From the NCBI GenBank assembly GCA_905215775.1, contig CAJMRM010000005.1, positions 1 through 64,000 of the forward strand: a stretch of 64,000 nt of DNA, written 5' to 3'. Of the stretch, positions 1 to 8,614 are shown piece by piece. The notes beneath the pieces are model-generated. The model was not told the DNA's origin. It saw only the letters and a list, made by a program, of their open reading frames with translations, and did not search any database. Numbering within the stretch: the stretch's first letter is position 1; each line of letters begins with the position of its first letter. The DNA is from an uncultured bacterium (GTDB taxonomy: Bacteria; Bacillota; Clostridia; Lachnospirales; Lachnospiraceae). Made by a program: the position numbers and the translations under genes.

Positions 1-99
1 TTTATTGTCCGGTGGAATTTACCACTGCACTGGAATTTAAAATTTCAAGTCAGCCCTCCTCTGGATTTTCATGAGGATCCCCTGGGAGATAACTTCACC
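1..99. other. upstream intergenic stretch, no gene seen
   Basis: AT-rich sequence before the first promoter. I see no open reading frame with a ribosome binding site and no clear hairpin with a T-tract. It is probably the tail of the spacer after a gene outside the window. Confidence 0.4.
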
Positions 100-128
100 T
101 TGATTTTACAAAATTGATTCCGTATAAT
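100..128 (+). promoter_or_regulatory. sigma-A-type promoter of mtnN
   Basis: TTGATT (100-105) and TATAAT (123-128) are separated by 17 bases. They lie 45 bases upstream of the mtnN start. Confidence 0.7.
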
Positions 129-172
129 AAGGACAATTATCATGAATCAAATATACGGCAGGAGGATAAAAC

Positions 173-865
173 ATGCTGGGGATTATTGGAGCAATGGATG
201 TGGAAGTGAAAAAACTTCGTGAGATGATGGAAGGCCCAAAGACGCAGACGGTGGCAGGAATGACATTCTATCAGGGAACGATCAAGGGAAAGGATGTGGT
301 TGTGGTCCGCTCCGGGATCGGAAAGGTAAATGCGGGACTCTGCAGCCAGATCCTGGTGGACCGGTATCATGTGAACGGCATCATCAATACCGGGATCGCA
401 GGCTCTCTCAGAAATGAAGTCAATGTGGGGGATATCGTCCTGGCCACAGATGCGGTCCAGCACGATGTGGATGCCGCAGGCTTCGGGTACCAGCCTGGCG
501 AGATCCCGCAGATGGGGATCAAGGAATTCCCGGCGGACGATCATTTAAGGGCGGTGGCGGTAAGCTGCTGCAGAAGGGCCAATCCCGATATCCAGACCTT
601 CTGCGGCCGTGTGGCCAGCGGCGACCAGTTTATCAACAGCCGTGAAAAAAAGAACTGGATCCGGGATACCTTTGATGCCTACTGCACGGAAATGGAGGGA
701 GCGGCGATCGCCCAGGCGGCATATCTGAACCAGGTTCCCTATCTGATCGTCCGTGCCATTTCCGATAAGGCGGACGACAGCGCCAACGTGGATTACAGTG
801 AATTTGAGGCAAAGGCTGTGGAGCATTCGGTCCGCCTTATGGCAGCCATGCTGGAAGAGCTTTAA
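173..865 (+). CDS. mtnN: 5'-methylthioadenosine/S-adenosylhomocysteine nucleosidase
   Basis: This enzyme hydrolyses methylthioadenosine and S-adenosylhomocysteine to adenine plus methylthioribose or S-ribosylhomocysteine, clearing by-products of SAM use in the cytoplasm. The 230-residue length is normal for the family. The N-terminus GIIGAMDVEV carries the expected catalytic Glu at residue 11. The middle has GIAGSL and VASGDQF, and the C-terminal part has EMEGAA and AISDKADD, which supply the ribose-binding Glu and catalytic Asp. The start is fixed by GGAGG eight bases upstream. It has its own promoter and a following hairpin, so it is probably a single-gene transcript. Confidence 0.95.
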   Translation: MLGIIGAMDVEVKKLREMMEGPKTQTVAGMTFYQGTIKGKDVVVVRSGIGKVNAGLCSQILVDRYHVNGIINTGIAGSLRNEVNVGDIVLATDAVQHDVDAAGFGYQPGEIPQMGIKEFPADDHLRAVAVSCCRRANPDIQTFCGRVASGDQFINSREKKNWIRDTFDAYCTEMEGAAIAQAAYLNQVPYLIVRAISDKADDSANVDYSEFEAKAVEHSVRLMAAMLEEL

Positions 866-871
866 AAGACA

Positions 872-903
872 GGGCTTAAGAGGGTTCTCAACCCCTTAAG
901 CCC
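872..903 (+). terminator. strong hairpin after mtnN, weak T-tract
   Basis: GGGCTTAA pairs with TTAAGCCC and GGGTT with AACCC around a three-base loop. The 3' side is followed only by CGAATTTT, so it is a poor intrinsic terminator but a plausible mRNA end. Confidence 0.5.
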
Positions 904-947
904 CGAATTTTCCCGGAATTTGACGAACGATTTTCGGCTTCTCAATC

Positions 948-976
948 TTCTCAAAAAGTTTCTAAGTGGTTATAAT
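948..976 (+). promoter_or_regulatory. probable promoter of the 1024 gene
   Basis: TTCTCA (948-953) and TATAAT (971-976) with a 17-base spacer. The -35 matches consensus only partly. Confidence 0.5.
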
Positions 977-1023
977 GGGAACCATCATCTGGAAACATCT
1001 GGACGAAGAAAGGGGAGCTTTTT

Positions 1024-2076
1024 ATGTTACAATTTTTACAGACTGGGAAAGTGCTTTATGTTCTGGCAGCCGTGTGTGCGCTGGGGATCATAAGCAAGCT
1101 TGTGACAGGAAACCTCTACAAAAGATTGATTAAAGAAACCGGAAACATGGCGCTGACGAAAAACAAGAATCTGCGGGCGCTGAAGCAAAAGACGGAAAAC
1201 ATGTTCCTTCTGAGTCATGGTCTTCGCAATCCGGCTGCGTACATAGAAAAACAGATTTATGGATTCCGGTTTATGAAGGTATCTCTGGACGACTGGGATA
1301 ATTTTTCCGTGCAGACCATGATCCTTTGCTTTCTGATCGGTGGTGTGGCGGCATTCGGGGCGTACTGGTACCGCTGCGATTCTTATTATATCGTCCTTTA
1401 TGGAACCATGGGAATCCTGTCGGGACTGTTCATGGTGCTGGTGGACAATGGCGTCAACGTTGGAGTAAAACGCCAGCAGCTGATGGATTGCTTAGTGGAT
1501 TATGTGGAAAACTCTCCGCATTTTTATAAAAATGTGGATAAGACGGCGGAAGGAGAACGGGCGGACAGAAAGAGCCGGATGCTCCAGGCAGCGGCAGGAC
1601 CCGGCTTCAGGGACCTGGGAAGAAAGGGCTTAAAGGCGGTGGAAGAGACTGCGGCCAGCGGTGAGGCCGGACAGGAAGCCGGAAAGGAAGAATTCCGGGG
1701 CAGAACAAGGTGCCTGCATACAGAAAAGGCAGCGGGAACGGCTGGAGGAAAGGACGGAAGCGCCCAGAGGGAGCGGGCAGGAGCCCGGTTTTCGGTCTTA
1801 TCCAGAAAGAGGGAGGAGGAACGGAACGAGGAGGCTCCCAGGGAAAATGGAACAAAGGAAGAACGGGATAAGACTCAAAATGGGGACGAGCTGGCGCGGA
1901 GCATTGAGTATCTGAGGGAAAGTCTGGATCAGATCGCTGCCGGAAGAGAAGGAGGAAAACGGGAGGAGCCGTCCTCCAGGCCGGATGAAAAGGACGGGCT
2001 CCAGAGGGCAAAAAAGGAACTGAAGCCGGAGGATCTGAAGCTTCTGGGGGATATTTTACAGGAGTATCTTACATAG
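1024..2076 (+). CDS. membrane protein with charged C-terminal tail, unknown function
   Basis: I do not recognise the family. The first 27 residues form a hydrophobic segment, then a basic stretch, then two close hydrophobic segments near residues 97-112 and 119-144. From about residue 165 to the end the protein turns into a long Glu/Arg/Gly-rich, low-complexity region that is probably disordered, with a more regular last 30 residues (ELKPEDLKLLGDILQEYL). The start has GGGGAG seven bases upstream. Membrane location is supported; any role, for example as a scaffold at the membrane, would be a guess. It has its own promoter and is not clearly in an operon. Confidence 0.75.
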   Translation: MLQFLQTGKVLYVLAAVCALGIISKLVTGNLYKRLIKETGNMALTKNKNLRALKQKTENMFLLSHGLRNPAAYIEKQIYGFRFMKVSLDDWDNFSVQTMILCFLIGGVAAFGAYWYRCDSYYIVLYGTMGILSGLFMVLVDNGVNVGVKRQQLMDCLVDYVENSPHFYKNVDKTAEGERADRKSRMLQAAAGPGFRDLGRKGLKAVEETAASGEAGQEAGKEEFRGRTRCLHTEKAAGTAGGKDGSAQRERAGARFSVLSRKREEERNEEAPRENGTKEERDKTQNGDELARSIEYLRESLDQIAAGREGGKREEPSSRPDEKDGLQRAKKELKPEDLKLLGDILQEYLT

Positions 2077-2213
2077 ACGCGTACAGGGCGGAAAGGTCCG
2101 GACAGAAATCCGCCGGATCCCGCCGGGGCCTGGCCCTTACGGATATTCTGCCGGCGCGTGCCGGGGCAGCGGCGGAGAAGCATGGAAAATCCGCAGAAAA
2201 TCCGGCCCCAGGA

Positions 2214-2242
2214 TTGTCAAAGGTTTAACTCAATGGTATAAT
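2214..2242 (+). promoter_or_regulatory. strong promoter of pgi
   Basis: TTGTCA (2214-2219), 17-base spacer, TATAAT (2237-2242), an almost perfect housekeeping promoter about 50 bases before the chosen pgi start. Confidence 0.8.
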
Positions 2243-2292
2243 TAAAACATATGTATGAAAATTATCTTACGCAAGAAAAGGAGAATGAGGCC

Positions 2293-3642
2293 ATGAACAG
2301 AGAATTGGTATTTGATTATTCCAAAGCCGCCGGTTTTATCCGTGAAGAAGAGATTACAAATATGAAGAACGCCGTTCTGGGCGCAAAAGAGGTTCTTACA
2401 GGAAAGACCGGAGCCGGAAATGATTTCCTTGGCTGGATCGATCTGCCGGTGGATTATGATAAGGATGAGTTTGCCAGGATCAAAATGGCGGCAGAGAAGA
2501 TCAAGGGCGATTCCGACGTCCTCCTGGTAATCGGTATTGGCGGCTCCTATCTGGGCGCGCGGGCTGCCATCGAATTTTTATCCCACAGCTTTTATAATGT
2601 ACTGCCTAAGGGAGAGAGAAAGACTCCGGAGATCTATTTTGTGGGAAACAGCATCAGCAGCAAATATATCCGGGACCTTCAGGATGTTCTGGAGGGAAAG
2701 GATTTTTCCATCAATATCATCTCCAAATCCGGTACGACTACGGAGCCGGCCATTGCCTTCCGTGTGTTCAAGGAGATGCTGATCAGGAAGTATGGCAGGG
2801 AAGAGGCCAATAAGAGGATCTATGCGACCACGGATAAGGCGAAGGGAGCTTTAAAGAACCTGGCTGTGGAAGAGGGCTATGAGTCCTTTGTGGTGCCGGA
2901 CGATGTGGGAGGCCGTTTCTCCGTTCTTACAGCAGTAGGCCTTCTGCCCATCGCAGTCAGCGGCGCAGATATCGACCAGTTAATGGAGGGCGCGGCAGCG
3001 GCCAGAAAGACGGCCCTGGAAGCTGAGTACGAAAAGAACCCGGCTCTTCTGTACGCCGCAGTCCGCAACATCCTTCTGAGAAAAGGAAAGCAGGTGGAGA
3101 TCGTAGCCAACTATGAGCCCAGTCTGCATTACGTTTCCGAATGGTGGAAGCAGCTTTATGGCGAGAGCGAGGGAAAGGACCAGCGGGGGATCTTCCCGGC
3201 GGCCGTGGATCTGACCACGGATCTTCATTCCATGGGCCAGTTTATCCAGGACGGAGCCCGCATCATGTTTGAGACTGTATTAAATGTGGAGGAGTCTCCG
3301 GCAGAGATCGTGCTCCAGAAGGAGGACGTGGACACAGACGGAATGAACTATCTGGCAGGACAGACCGTGGATTTTGTCAATAAGAGCGCCATGAACGGTA
3401 CCATCCTGGCCCATACCGACGGCAGCGTGCCGAACCTTATGGTAAGGATCCCGTCCCAGGATGCGTACAGCCTCGGCCAGCTGTTCTATTTCTTTGAGTT
3501 TGCCTGCGGCATCAGCGGATATCTTCTTGGCGTGAACCCGTTCAACCAGCCGGGCGTGGAGAGCTATAAGAAAAATATGTTTGCCCTTCTTGGAAAGCCT
3601 GGCTATGAGGAGGCCAGAGAGGCTCTTTTAAAGAGGCTGTAA
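2293..3642 (+). CDS. pgi: glucose-6-phosphate isomerase
   Basis: Interconverts glucose 6-phosphate and fructose 6-phosphate in glycolysis. Family signatures are clear: GIGGSYLGARA, SKSGTTTEPAIAFR, VGGRFSVLTAVG and GESEGKDQRGIFPA. The open frame extends upstream to 2251, but that start would lie within about ten bases of the -10 box. I therefore use the ATG at 2293, preceded by AAAAGGAG, which gives 449 residues, the usual size of clostridial enzymes. It is transcribed alone from a strong promoter and ends in a good terminator. Confidence 0.97.
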   Translation: MNRELVFDYSKAAGFIREEEITNMKNAVLGAKEVLTGKTGAGNDFLGWIDLPVDYDKDEFARIKMAAEKIKGDSDVLLVIGIGGSYLGARAAIEFLSHSFYNVLPKGERKTPEIYFVGNSISSKYIRDLQDVLEGKDFSINIISKSGTTTEPAIAFRVFKEMLIRKYGREEANKRIYATTDKAKGALKNLAVEEGYESFVVPDDVGGRFSVLTAVGLLPIAVSGADIDQLMEGAAAARKTALEAEYEKNPALLYAAVRNILLRKGKQVEIVANYEPSLHYVSEWWKQLYGESEGKDQRGIFPAAVDLTTDLHSMGQFIQDGARIMFETVLNVEESPAEIVLQKEDVDTDGMNYLAGQTVDFVNKSAMNGTILAHTDGSVPNLMVRIPSQDAYSLGQLFYFFEFACGISGYLLGVNPFNQPGVESYKKNMFALLGKPGYEEAREALLKRL

Positions 3643-3667
3643 GCAGGGCATAGACGCGTAAAAATAT

Positions 3668-3714
3668 TGGCGGCAGCACAGGGAGGATCTCCCTGGAGCT
3701 GCCGCCATTTTTTT
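3668..3714 (+). terminator. intrinsic terminator of pgi
   Basis: TGGCGGCAGC (3668-3677) pairs perfectly with GCTGCCGCCA (3698-3707). An inner CAGGGAG/CTCCCTG stem extends it, and a run of seven T follows. Confidence 0.92.
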
Positions 3715-3766
3715 CATAGGCCGGAGAGACTGCCGGCCCCTGGCCTTTCGGAGATCCATTTCCCGG

Positions 3767-4033
3767 CTATTCCTCGATCACGTGGATCTCCAGGTAATCA
3801 AAGCCGATCTCCTCGATGAAGCTGTCCTTTGTGAATCTGGTCTTATCGTGGAGCTTAAAGTCTTTTATATTGGAGTCCAGCCAGATGGGCTGTCCCAGGT
3901 CAAATTCGCGGCAGATCTCGTCCAGGGCCTGAAAGACCATGGCGGTACGGGACAGAGAATAGTCCCCATTGACAGCCACAGTGTCCTGCAGCAGATGATT
4001 GTCCTTCCAGAGCTTTCCCCACATACGGAACAT
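3767..4033 (-). CDS. small conserved-looking protein, unknown function
   Basis: An 88-residue acidic protein with no membrane segment or signal peptide. It has a proper ribosome binding site (AAAGGAG, ten bases before ATG) and its own promoter on the minus strand, so I treat it as a real gene. The sequence starts MFRMWGKLWKDNHL and ends in an acidic FDYLEIHVIEE. I cannot assign a family. It converges on pgi, whose terminator separates the two. Confidence 0.75.
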   Translation of the reverse strand: MFRMWGKLWKDNHLLQDTVAVNGDYSLSRTAMVFQALDEICREFDLGQPIWLDSNIKDFKLHDKTRFTKDSFIEEIGFDYLEIHVIEE

Positions 4034-4093
4034 AAGCGGTCTCCTTTCTGTGTCGGGCAGGAATAAGAGCCCCTATTCGTTATGATACAGGCA

Positions 4094-4122
4094 ATTATAA
4101 CAAGGGATGCGGTGATTTTAAA
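4094..4122 (-). promoter_or_regulatory. probable promoter of the 3767-4033 gene
   Basis: On the minus strand TTTAAA (4122-4117) and TATAAT (4099-4094) with 17 bases between. Confidence 0.55.
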
Positions 4123-4246
4123 GTGTTTTTTGATGATATTACCTTGTACGAACCGGAAAGATGTAGTAATCTATATATACATGCAGGATCCTGCGGTCCT
4201 ATACGGACGCACGGAGACAAAAACAAACGATCCAGGAGGACAAAAG

Positions 4247-5353
4247 ATGGCATTGCCGATCACGGATTACACTGCCTTTTTTGCCGGTGCAAAGCAGGCT
4301 GTACAGGAACTGGAACAACTAAGGGAGAGGGAGCTTGGGCTGGAGGAAAGCGAAAGAACGCTGGAGGACCAGCTGAGGACAAAGGAAAAGGCTGTGGCCG
4401 ACACCATAGCCAGAACGGTGAAGGCACGGAGCGAGGAGATCGCCAGGAGCTACGATGCAGAGATCGGAAAAACAGAGGACCAGCTGAAAAAGGTGAAGAC
4501 AAAGCGGGAGAAGGCCAGGAACCAGGGGGTAAAGGGCCGGATCGCCGAGGATACCCAGAGCCTGGCAAAGGAAAATGAAGAGCTGAAAAGCCGGATCCGG
4601 ACTCTGTTCCGGACCAGCCATGTCCCCGGATACTGTGCCGGGAATCTGTACTACGCCCTGTATTTTACCAGAGGCATAAAGGAAATGGGGATCCTGCTCC
4701 TTACCCTGCTCCTTTTTTTCCTGGCCATTCCCTGCGGCATATATTTCGCGATGCCGGAACGGAAGACCTGGTATCTGATCTTGATCTATCTGGCAGATAT
4801 CCTGATCTTCGGCGGGATTTATGTGAAGCTCGGGAACGCCACAAAAATGAAGCATATGGACGTGCTGAAGGAAGGGCGCGCCCTGAAGAACCGGATCCAG
4901 GCCAATAAAAAGCAGATGAAGGCCATTGCAAGGACCATCCGCAGGGATAAAAATGACGCGGTCTATAATCTGGAAAAGTTTGACGATGAGATCGCCCAGC
5001 TGGACCAGGATCTGCTCCAGACCAATAAAAAGAAAAAAGAAGCGCTGAATGCCTTTGATACGGTTACGAGAACGATCCTTTCGGATGAGATCATGGAAAA
5101 CAGTAGGCCGGAGATCGACCGCCTTCAGGGAGAGCTGGCTGAGGCCGCCGGGGAGCTTAAGGCCGTGAGAACGGCCCTGAAGGAAAAGAAGCTGTATACG
5201 GCGGAAAATTATGAGGCGTATATGGGACGGGAATTTATGACGATGGAACGGCTGGAGGCACTGGAGGGCTTTATCCGGGCCGGGGAGGCAAAAAATATCA
5301 GCGAGGCGGTCACCGTATTCAAAAGCCGGGACCGTCAGGGGGCGCCGCAGTAA
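4247..5353 (+). CDS. coiled-coil membrane protein, unknown function
   Basis: I do not recognise the family. Residues 15-125 and about 200-330 are long Glu/Lys/Arg-rich heptad-like stretches, predicted coiled coils. They flank two membrane segments at about 148-167 and 175-194 that form a hairpin, so both coiled coils should lie on the same side of the membrane. The ATG at 4247 with AGGAGGA upstream is chosen over the much earlier in-frame start at 4082, which has no ribosome binding site. The next gene, a secreted wall peptidase, starts 43 bases downstream and may be co-transcribed. An envelope-associated structural role is inference. Confidence 0.75.
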   Translation: MALPITDYTAFFAGAKQAVQELEQLRERELGLEESERTLEDQLRTKEKAVADTIARTVKARSEEIARSYDAEIGKTEDQLKKVKTKREKARNQGVKGRIAEDTQSLAKENEELKSRIRTLFRTSHVPGYCAGNLYYALYFTRGIKEMGILLLTLLLFFLAIPCGIYFAMPERKTWYLILIYLADILIFGGIYVKLGNATKMKHMDVLKEGRALKNRIQANKKQMKAIARTIRRDKNDAVYNLEKFDDEIAQLDQDLLQTNKKKKEALNAFDTVTRTILSDEIMENSRPEIDRLQGELAEAAGELKAVRTALKEKKLYTAENYEAYMGREFMTMERLEALEGFIRAGEAKNISEAVTVFKSRDRQGAPQ

Positions 5354-5396
5354 AAGCGGGAATGAATACGAAAAGAAAAGCGACGGAGGCAGCAGG

Positions 5397-6410
5397 ATGA
5401 AAGCAGATACAGTACGGATGATGGCGATGACGGCCCTCATAACGGCGGCCATGAGTACAACGGCGTTTGCCGGGAGCTGGAGGAGCGACGGGGGCGGCAG
5501 ATGGTACCAGAACGATGACGGAAGCTGCATGAAGGACGGATGGCAGTGGATCGACAGCGACAACGACGGATATTCGGAATGCTTTTATTTCGATTCCAAC
5601 GGGTATGTGCTGACCAATACCAGAACGCCCGACGGGAGCCAGGTAAACGGCATCGGCGCCTGGATAAAGGACGGCCGTGTCCAGAGCCAGGCTGGCGGAA
5701 GCGGATCCTCTGGCGGAAGCGGCAGTTCCTCCTGGGACAGTTCTTCCTGGGATGGCTCCTCCTGGGGAGATTTTTCCGGAACAGGAGGAAGCTCCTATGA
5801 CGATTGGGGCTGGCTTTTCGGCTATGAGTATGATCCTTACTGGTATGAGAATGATCCGGAGCTGTCCGAGGGGGAAAAGGCCGGATATCATTACTCGGCC
5901 GTGCACCAGGATTACAGCTTAAGAACCGAGGAGCTCTGGAACCAGGTAAATGCACAGTATGACCGGATCGCTGCCAATCCCACGCCGGAGACAGCCCAGG
6001 CGGAAATGGTATGGGTGGAGATCCCGGTATGGAGGCTGAAAAACGGCCAGAAGACAGCCGGGACGGCCAAGGTCCAGGTCCTGAGCAGCATCGCAGACGA
6101 GGTAAAGGCCATTTTTACAGAGATCTACAACGGACCGGAGCAGTTCCCCATCCAGAGCATCGGCGCTTACAGCTGGCGCAGCAATGGACTGGGAAGCTAT
6201 CACAGCGCGGGAATGGCCATCGACATCAATCCGGACCAGAATCCCCAGGTGCGGATGGACGGCACGGTCCTGGTGGGAAATAAATGGGAGCCGGGCGTGA
6301 ATCCATACTCCATCGGCCGCGACAGCGACGTGGTAAAGGCCTTTGGAAAATATGGGTGGACATGGGGGGCCATGTTTTCCACCAAGGACTACATGCATTT
6401 TGAGTGGTAA
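5397..6410 (+). CDS. secreted M15-family peptidoglycan peptidase with wall-binding repeats
   Basis: Residues 1-25 are a signal peptide ending in AFA. Residues 27-90 carry choline/glucan-binding-type repeats (GGGRWYQNDDGS, KDGWQWIDSD, CFYFDSNGYVL). A Ser/Gly/Trp linker follows to about residue 130. The C-terminal domain has the LAS/M15 zinc ligands and catalytic pattern: His269 and Asp276 in SYHSAGMAIDIN and His334 in DYMHFEW. The family cleaves D-Ala-D-Ala or L-Ala-D-Glu bonds in peptidoglycan; which bond cannot be told from sequence. It would act outside the cell. A terminator follows directly, so it ends the transcript begun at or before the coiled-coil gene. Confidence 0.85.
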   Translation: MKADTVRMMAMTALITAAMSTTAFAGSWRSDGGGRWYQNDDGSCMKDGWQWIDSDNDGYSECFYFDSNGYVLTNTRTPDGSQVNGIGAWIKDGRVQSQAGGSGSSGGSGSSSWDSSSWDGSSWGDFSGTGGSSYDDWGWLFGYEYDPYWYENDPELSEGEKAGYHYSAVHQDYSLRTEELWNQVNAQYDRIAANPTPETAQAEMVWVEIPVWRLKNGQKTAGTAKVQVLSSIADEVKAIFTEIYNGPEQFPIQSIGAYSWRSNGLGSYHSAGMAIDINPDQNPQVRMDGTVLVGNKWEPGVNPYSIGRDSDVVKAFGKYGWTWGAMFSTKDYMHFEW

Positions 6411-6424
6411 GAACGGAAGCTTCC

Positions 6425-6460
6425 AGCGGGAGACAGAGAAATTTCTGTCCCCGCTTTTTT
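6425..6460 (+). terminator. intrinsic terminator after the M15 peptidase gene
   Basis: AGCGGG...CCCGCT (6425-6430 with 6450-6455) encloses an inner GACAGA/TCTGTC stem. Six T follow. Confidence 0.85.
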
Positions 6461-6527
6461 GTTGTATATTCCTCTCCATGTCCGCCTATAATAGCGTATA
6501 AGACCAGGAAGGAAAAGGAAGAGGAGC

Positions 6528-7130
6528 ATGAGATTTCGCAGGCGGGAGATTTATTACTACAATACGGAAACCGGATTTGAGACCGAACGGTTTGCCAGCC
6601 GGCTTCTGATGATGATCCTGGAGGAGATGCAGAAAAAAGGAAAAACGGAGGTCCTGTTTCTGTGCATCGGGACAGACCGGTCCACCGGCGACAGTCTGGG
6701 GCCTCTGATCGGCTATAAATTAAAGGAACGAGGGATGAAAAACGCCAGGGTCCTGGGAACGCTGGAAGAGCCGGTCCATGCCATGAATTTACCGCTGTGC
6801 ATGGAGCAGCTGCGCGAGCGATGCCCGGACGCCCTGGTGGTGGCTGTGGACGCGTCGGTGGGGAGCGCAGAGCATGTGGGCTATGTGACCCTGGGACAGG
6901 GGCCTTTAAAGCCGGGACTGGGGGTCAGCAAGGACCTGGATGCGGTGGGGGATCTTTTTATCACCGGGATCGTAGGATCTGTGAGGAACGGGGATCCGCT
7001 GATGCTCCAGAGCGTCCGCCTGTCTGTGGTCATGCGGCTGGCGGACTGCATCAGCCGCAGCATCTGCCTGGGCATGAATCTTCTGGGGAAGCGTGTCGAA
7101 AACTTTTTTGGACAGCCAGCCCCGTTTTGA
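6528..7130 (+). CDS. yyaC: YyaC-type spore protease-like protein
   Basis: A 200-residue member of the YyaC (DUF1256) family, related in fold to the germination protease GPR and found in endospore formers. The motif FLCIGTDRSTGDSLGPLIG near residue 45 is diagnostic, followed by VVAVDASVGS and SKDLDAVGDLFITGIVG. It is expected in the forespore. The start has GGAAGAGGAG just upstream. A TATAAT-like box lies at 6487-6492 without a convincing -35, which would fit a sporulation sigma factor, but this is not shown. This gene is one of the best signs that the organism sporulates. Confidence 0.88.
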   Translation: MRFRRREIYYYNTETGFETERFASRLLMMILEEMQKKGKTEVLFLCIGTDRSTGDSLGPLIGYKLKERGMKNARVLGTLEEPVHAMNLPLCMEQLRERCPDALVVAVDASVGSAEHVGYVTLGQGPLKPGLGVSKDLDAVGDLFITGIVGSVRNGDPLMLQSVRLSVVMRLADCISRSICLGMNLLGKRVENFFGQPAPF

Positions 7131-7233
7131 CAGGTTTTGCCAAGAGCCCATGGTATACTTCCACCTGAGTCATAAGGGGAAGACCGGAGGACAGGCCCGG
7201 CCTTCCTGTGGAAGAATATAGCGAGGTGAGACC

Positions 7234-8520
7234 ATGGGAGACTTATACAATCCGTTTCCAAAACTGCCGAAGAACATCCGCCAGATCGGAGATCCGGACC
7301 AGGTGATCCGTTTTTATATGGAGGATTATGTCAATACATACTTAAAACGCCTGTACCCGTCTGGAAGCCAGACGCTGCGGGTGGGACTTTTGCTGGGAAG
7401 CGTGGAACAGTACGACGGGACTCCGTATGTGTTTGTGGACGGGGCCATGGAGATGGAGGACGTGGAGACTGACGGGGAAAAGATCGTCTTTACGGAGAAC
7501 GGATGGAAAAAGGCGTATCAGGCCATGGAGGAGACCTTCCCCAAGCGCACGATCCAGGGCTGGTTTCTCTGCGGAGGACCCGGAAGCCAGTTAAGCCCGC
7601 TGAATTACTGGAAGCAGCACTGCCAGTATTTTGCAGGGAAAAACCAGCTCATGTATCTGAACCATGGACTGGAGGGCGAGGAGGTCATTTATGTGACCTC
7701 GGAGGACGGATTTTACCGTCTGAAGGGCCACTGTGTATATTATGAGCGGAACCAGATGATGCAGGACTATATGATCACCAGAAAGGATGTCCGCCGGGTA
7801 GAGACAGGCTCCCATGAGAAGGTGATCCGGGATTTCCGCCAGCGGATGGTGGTAAAAAAGGAGCAGGCCGACATGGAAAGCCATAAGACCAGTGCCCTGG
7901 GAATGCTCTGCGGGGCCCTTTCGGTGGCGGTACTGGCCGGAGGCGTGGTCATGGTCAACAATTATTCGAAGATGCGGGAAATGGAAAGCGTACTTACCTC
8001 GGTGCTGCCTGCCGGCATCACGGACTGGGACGAGTACCGGAAGGAAAAGGCCGCAGAACCGGATTTTGTGATCGAAGAGATACCCGGGAACGTGTATCCC
8101 ACGGAGCCTCCGGCAGGAGAGACAGGGGAGACGTATGAGGGCGAGACCATGGCGGAAACGCCTCCCGCCGAAGAAAGCGCATCCCTGGAGGAGGGAGCAG
8201 ATCCGGCCGGTTCGGAGCTTGTGGAGGAGGCTGTGCCGGAAACGGCCCCGTCCGCGGAACCGGCGCCGCCAGCAGAGGGGACCCAGGAGTCTGGCCAGGG
8301 GGACGCCTCCTCTTCCGAACGGCCGGTCATCGACTATGCCGCCGCCAGGGCCAATGGATATGAGATCTACCAGGTTGGAGAGGGGGAAACGCTTTATGGC
8401 ATCTGCCTTAAAGAATACGGGACCCTGGGCCGTCTTGCGGAGCTCTGCCGCCTCAATGGCCTGGAGGATGAAAACAGGATCCTGGCAGGCCAGAAGCTGA
8501 TCCTTCCGTCCAAGGAGTGA
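7234..8520 (+). CDS. single-pass membrane protein with C-terminal LysM domain
   Basis: The first 200 residues form a soluble domain (LRVGLLLGSVEQYDGTPYVFVDGA, read in parts) that resembles an MPN-like fold by eye, though I do not see an intact JAMM zinc motif. A membrane segment lies near residues 225-245 (CGALSVAVLAGGVVMV). A Glu/Pro/Ala-rich linker of about 100 residues follows, then a LysM peptidoglycan-binding domain at about 375-428 (YQVGEGETLYGIC, NRILAGQKLILP). This topology places LysM in the wall or spore cortex and the N-domain in the cytoplasm. Position after yyaC suggests a sporulation link, which is inference. Confidence 0.8.
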   Translation: MGDLYNPFPKLPKNIRQIGDPDQVIRFYMEDYVNTYLKRLYPSGSQTLRVGLLLGSVEQYDGTPYVFVDGAMEMEDVETDGEKIVFTENGWKKAYQAMEETFPKRTIQGWFLCGGPGSQLSPLNYWKQHCQYFAGKNQLMYLNHGLEGEEVIYVTSEDGFYRLKGHCVYYERNQMMQDYMITRKDVRRVETGSHEKVIRDFRQRMVVKKEQADMESHKTSALGMLCGALSVAVLAGGVVMVNNYSKMREMESVLTSVLPAGITDWDEYRKEKAAEPDFVIEEIPGNVYPTEPPAGETGETYEGETMAETPPAEESASLEEGADPAGSELVEEAVPETAPSAEPAPPAEGTQESGQGDASSSERPVIDYAAARANGYEIYQVGEGETLYGICLKEYGTLGRLAELCRLNGLEDENRILAGQKLILPSKE

Positions 8521-8614
8521 TCTGGGAAGGAATAATTTAAGAAAGAATTTAATGCGAATCTCCCCGAAATGGTGTATACTAAAAATATATGGGCATTTCC
8601 GGGAGATTTAATAT

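Noticed and set aside
4319..5563. 414-codon minus-strand frame across the coiled-coil gene
   Set aside because: Antisense of a gene with a good start and structure; no ribosome site, composition not protein-like.
7127..7159. TTGACA and TATACT before the LysM gene as a sigma-A promoter
   Set aside because: The spacer is 21 bases, too long; the TTGACA overlaps the yyaC stop codon.
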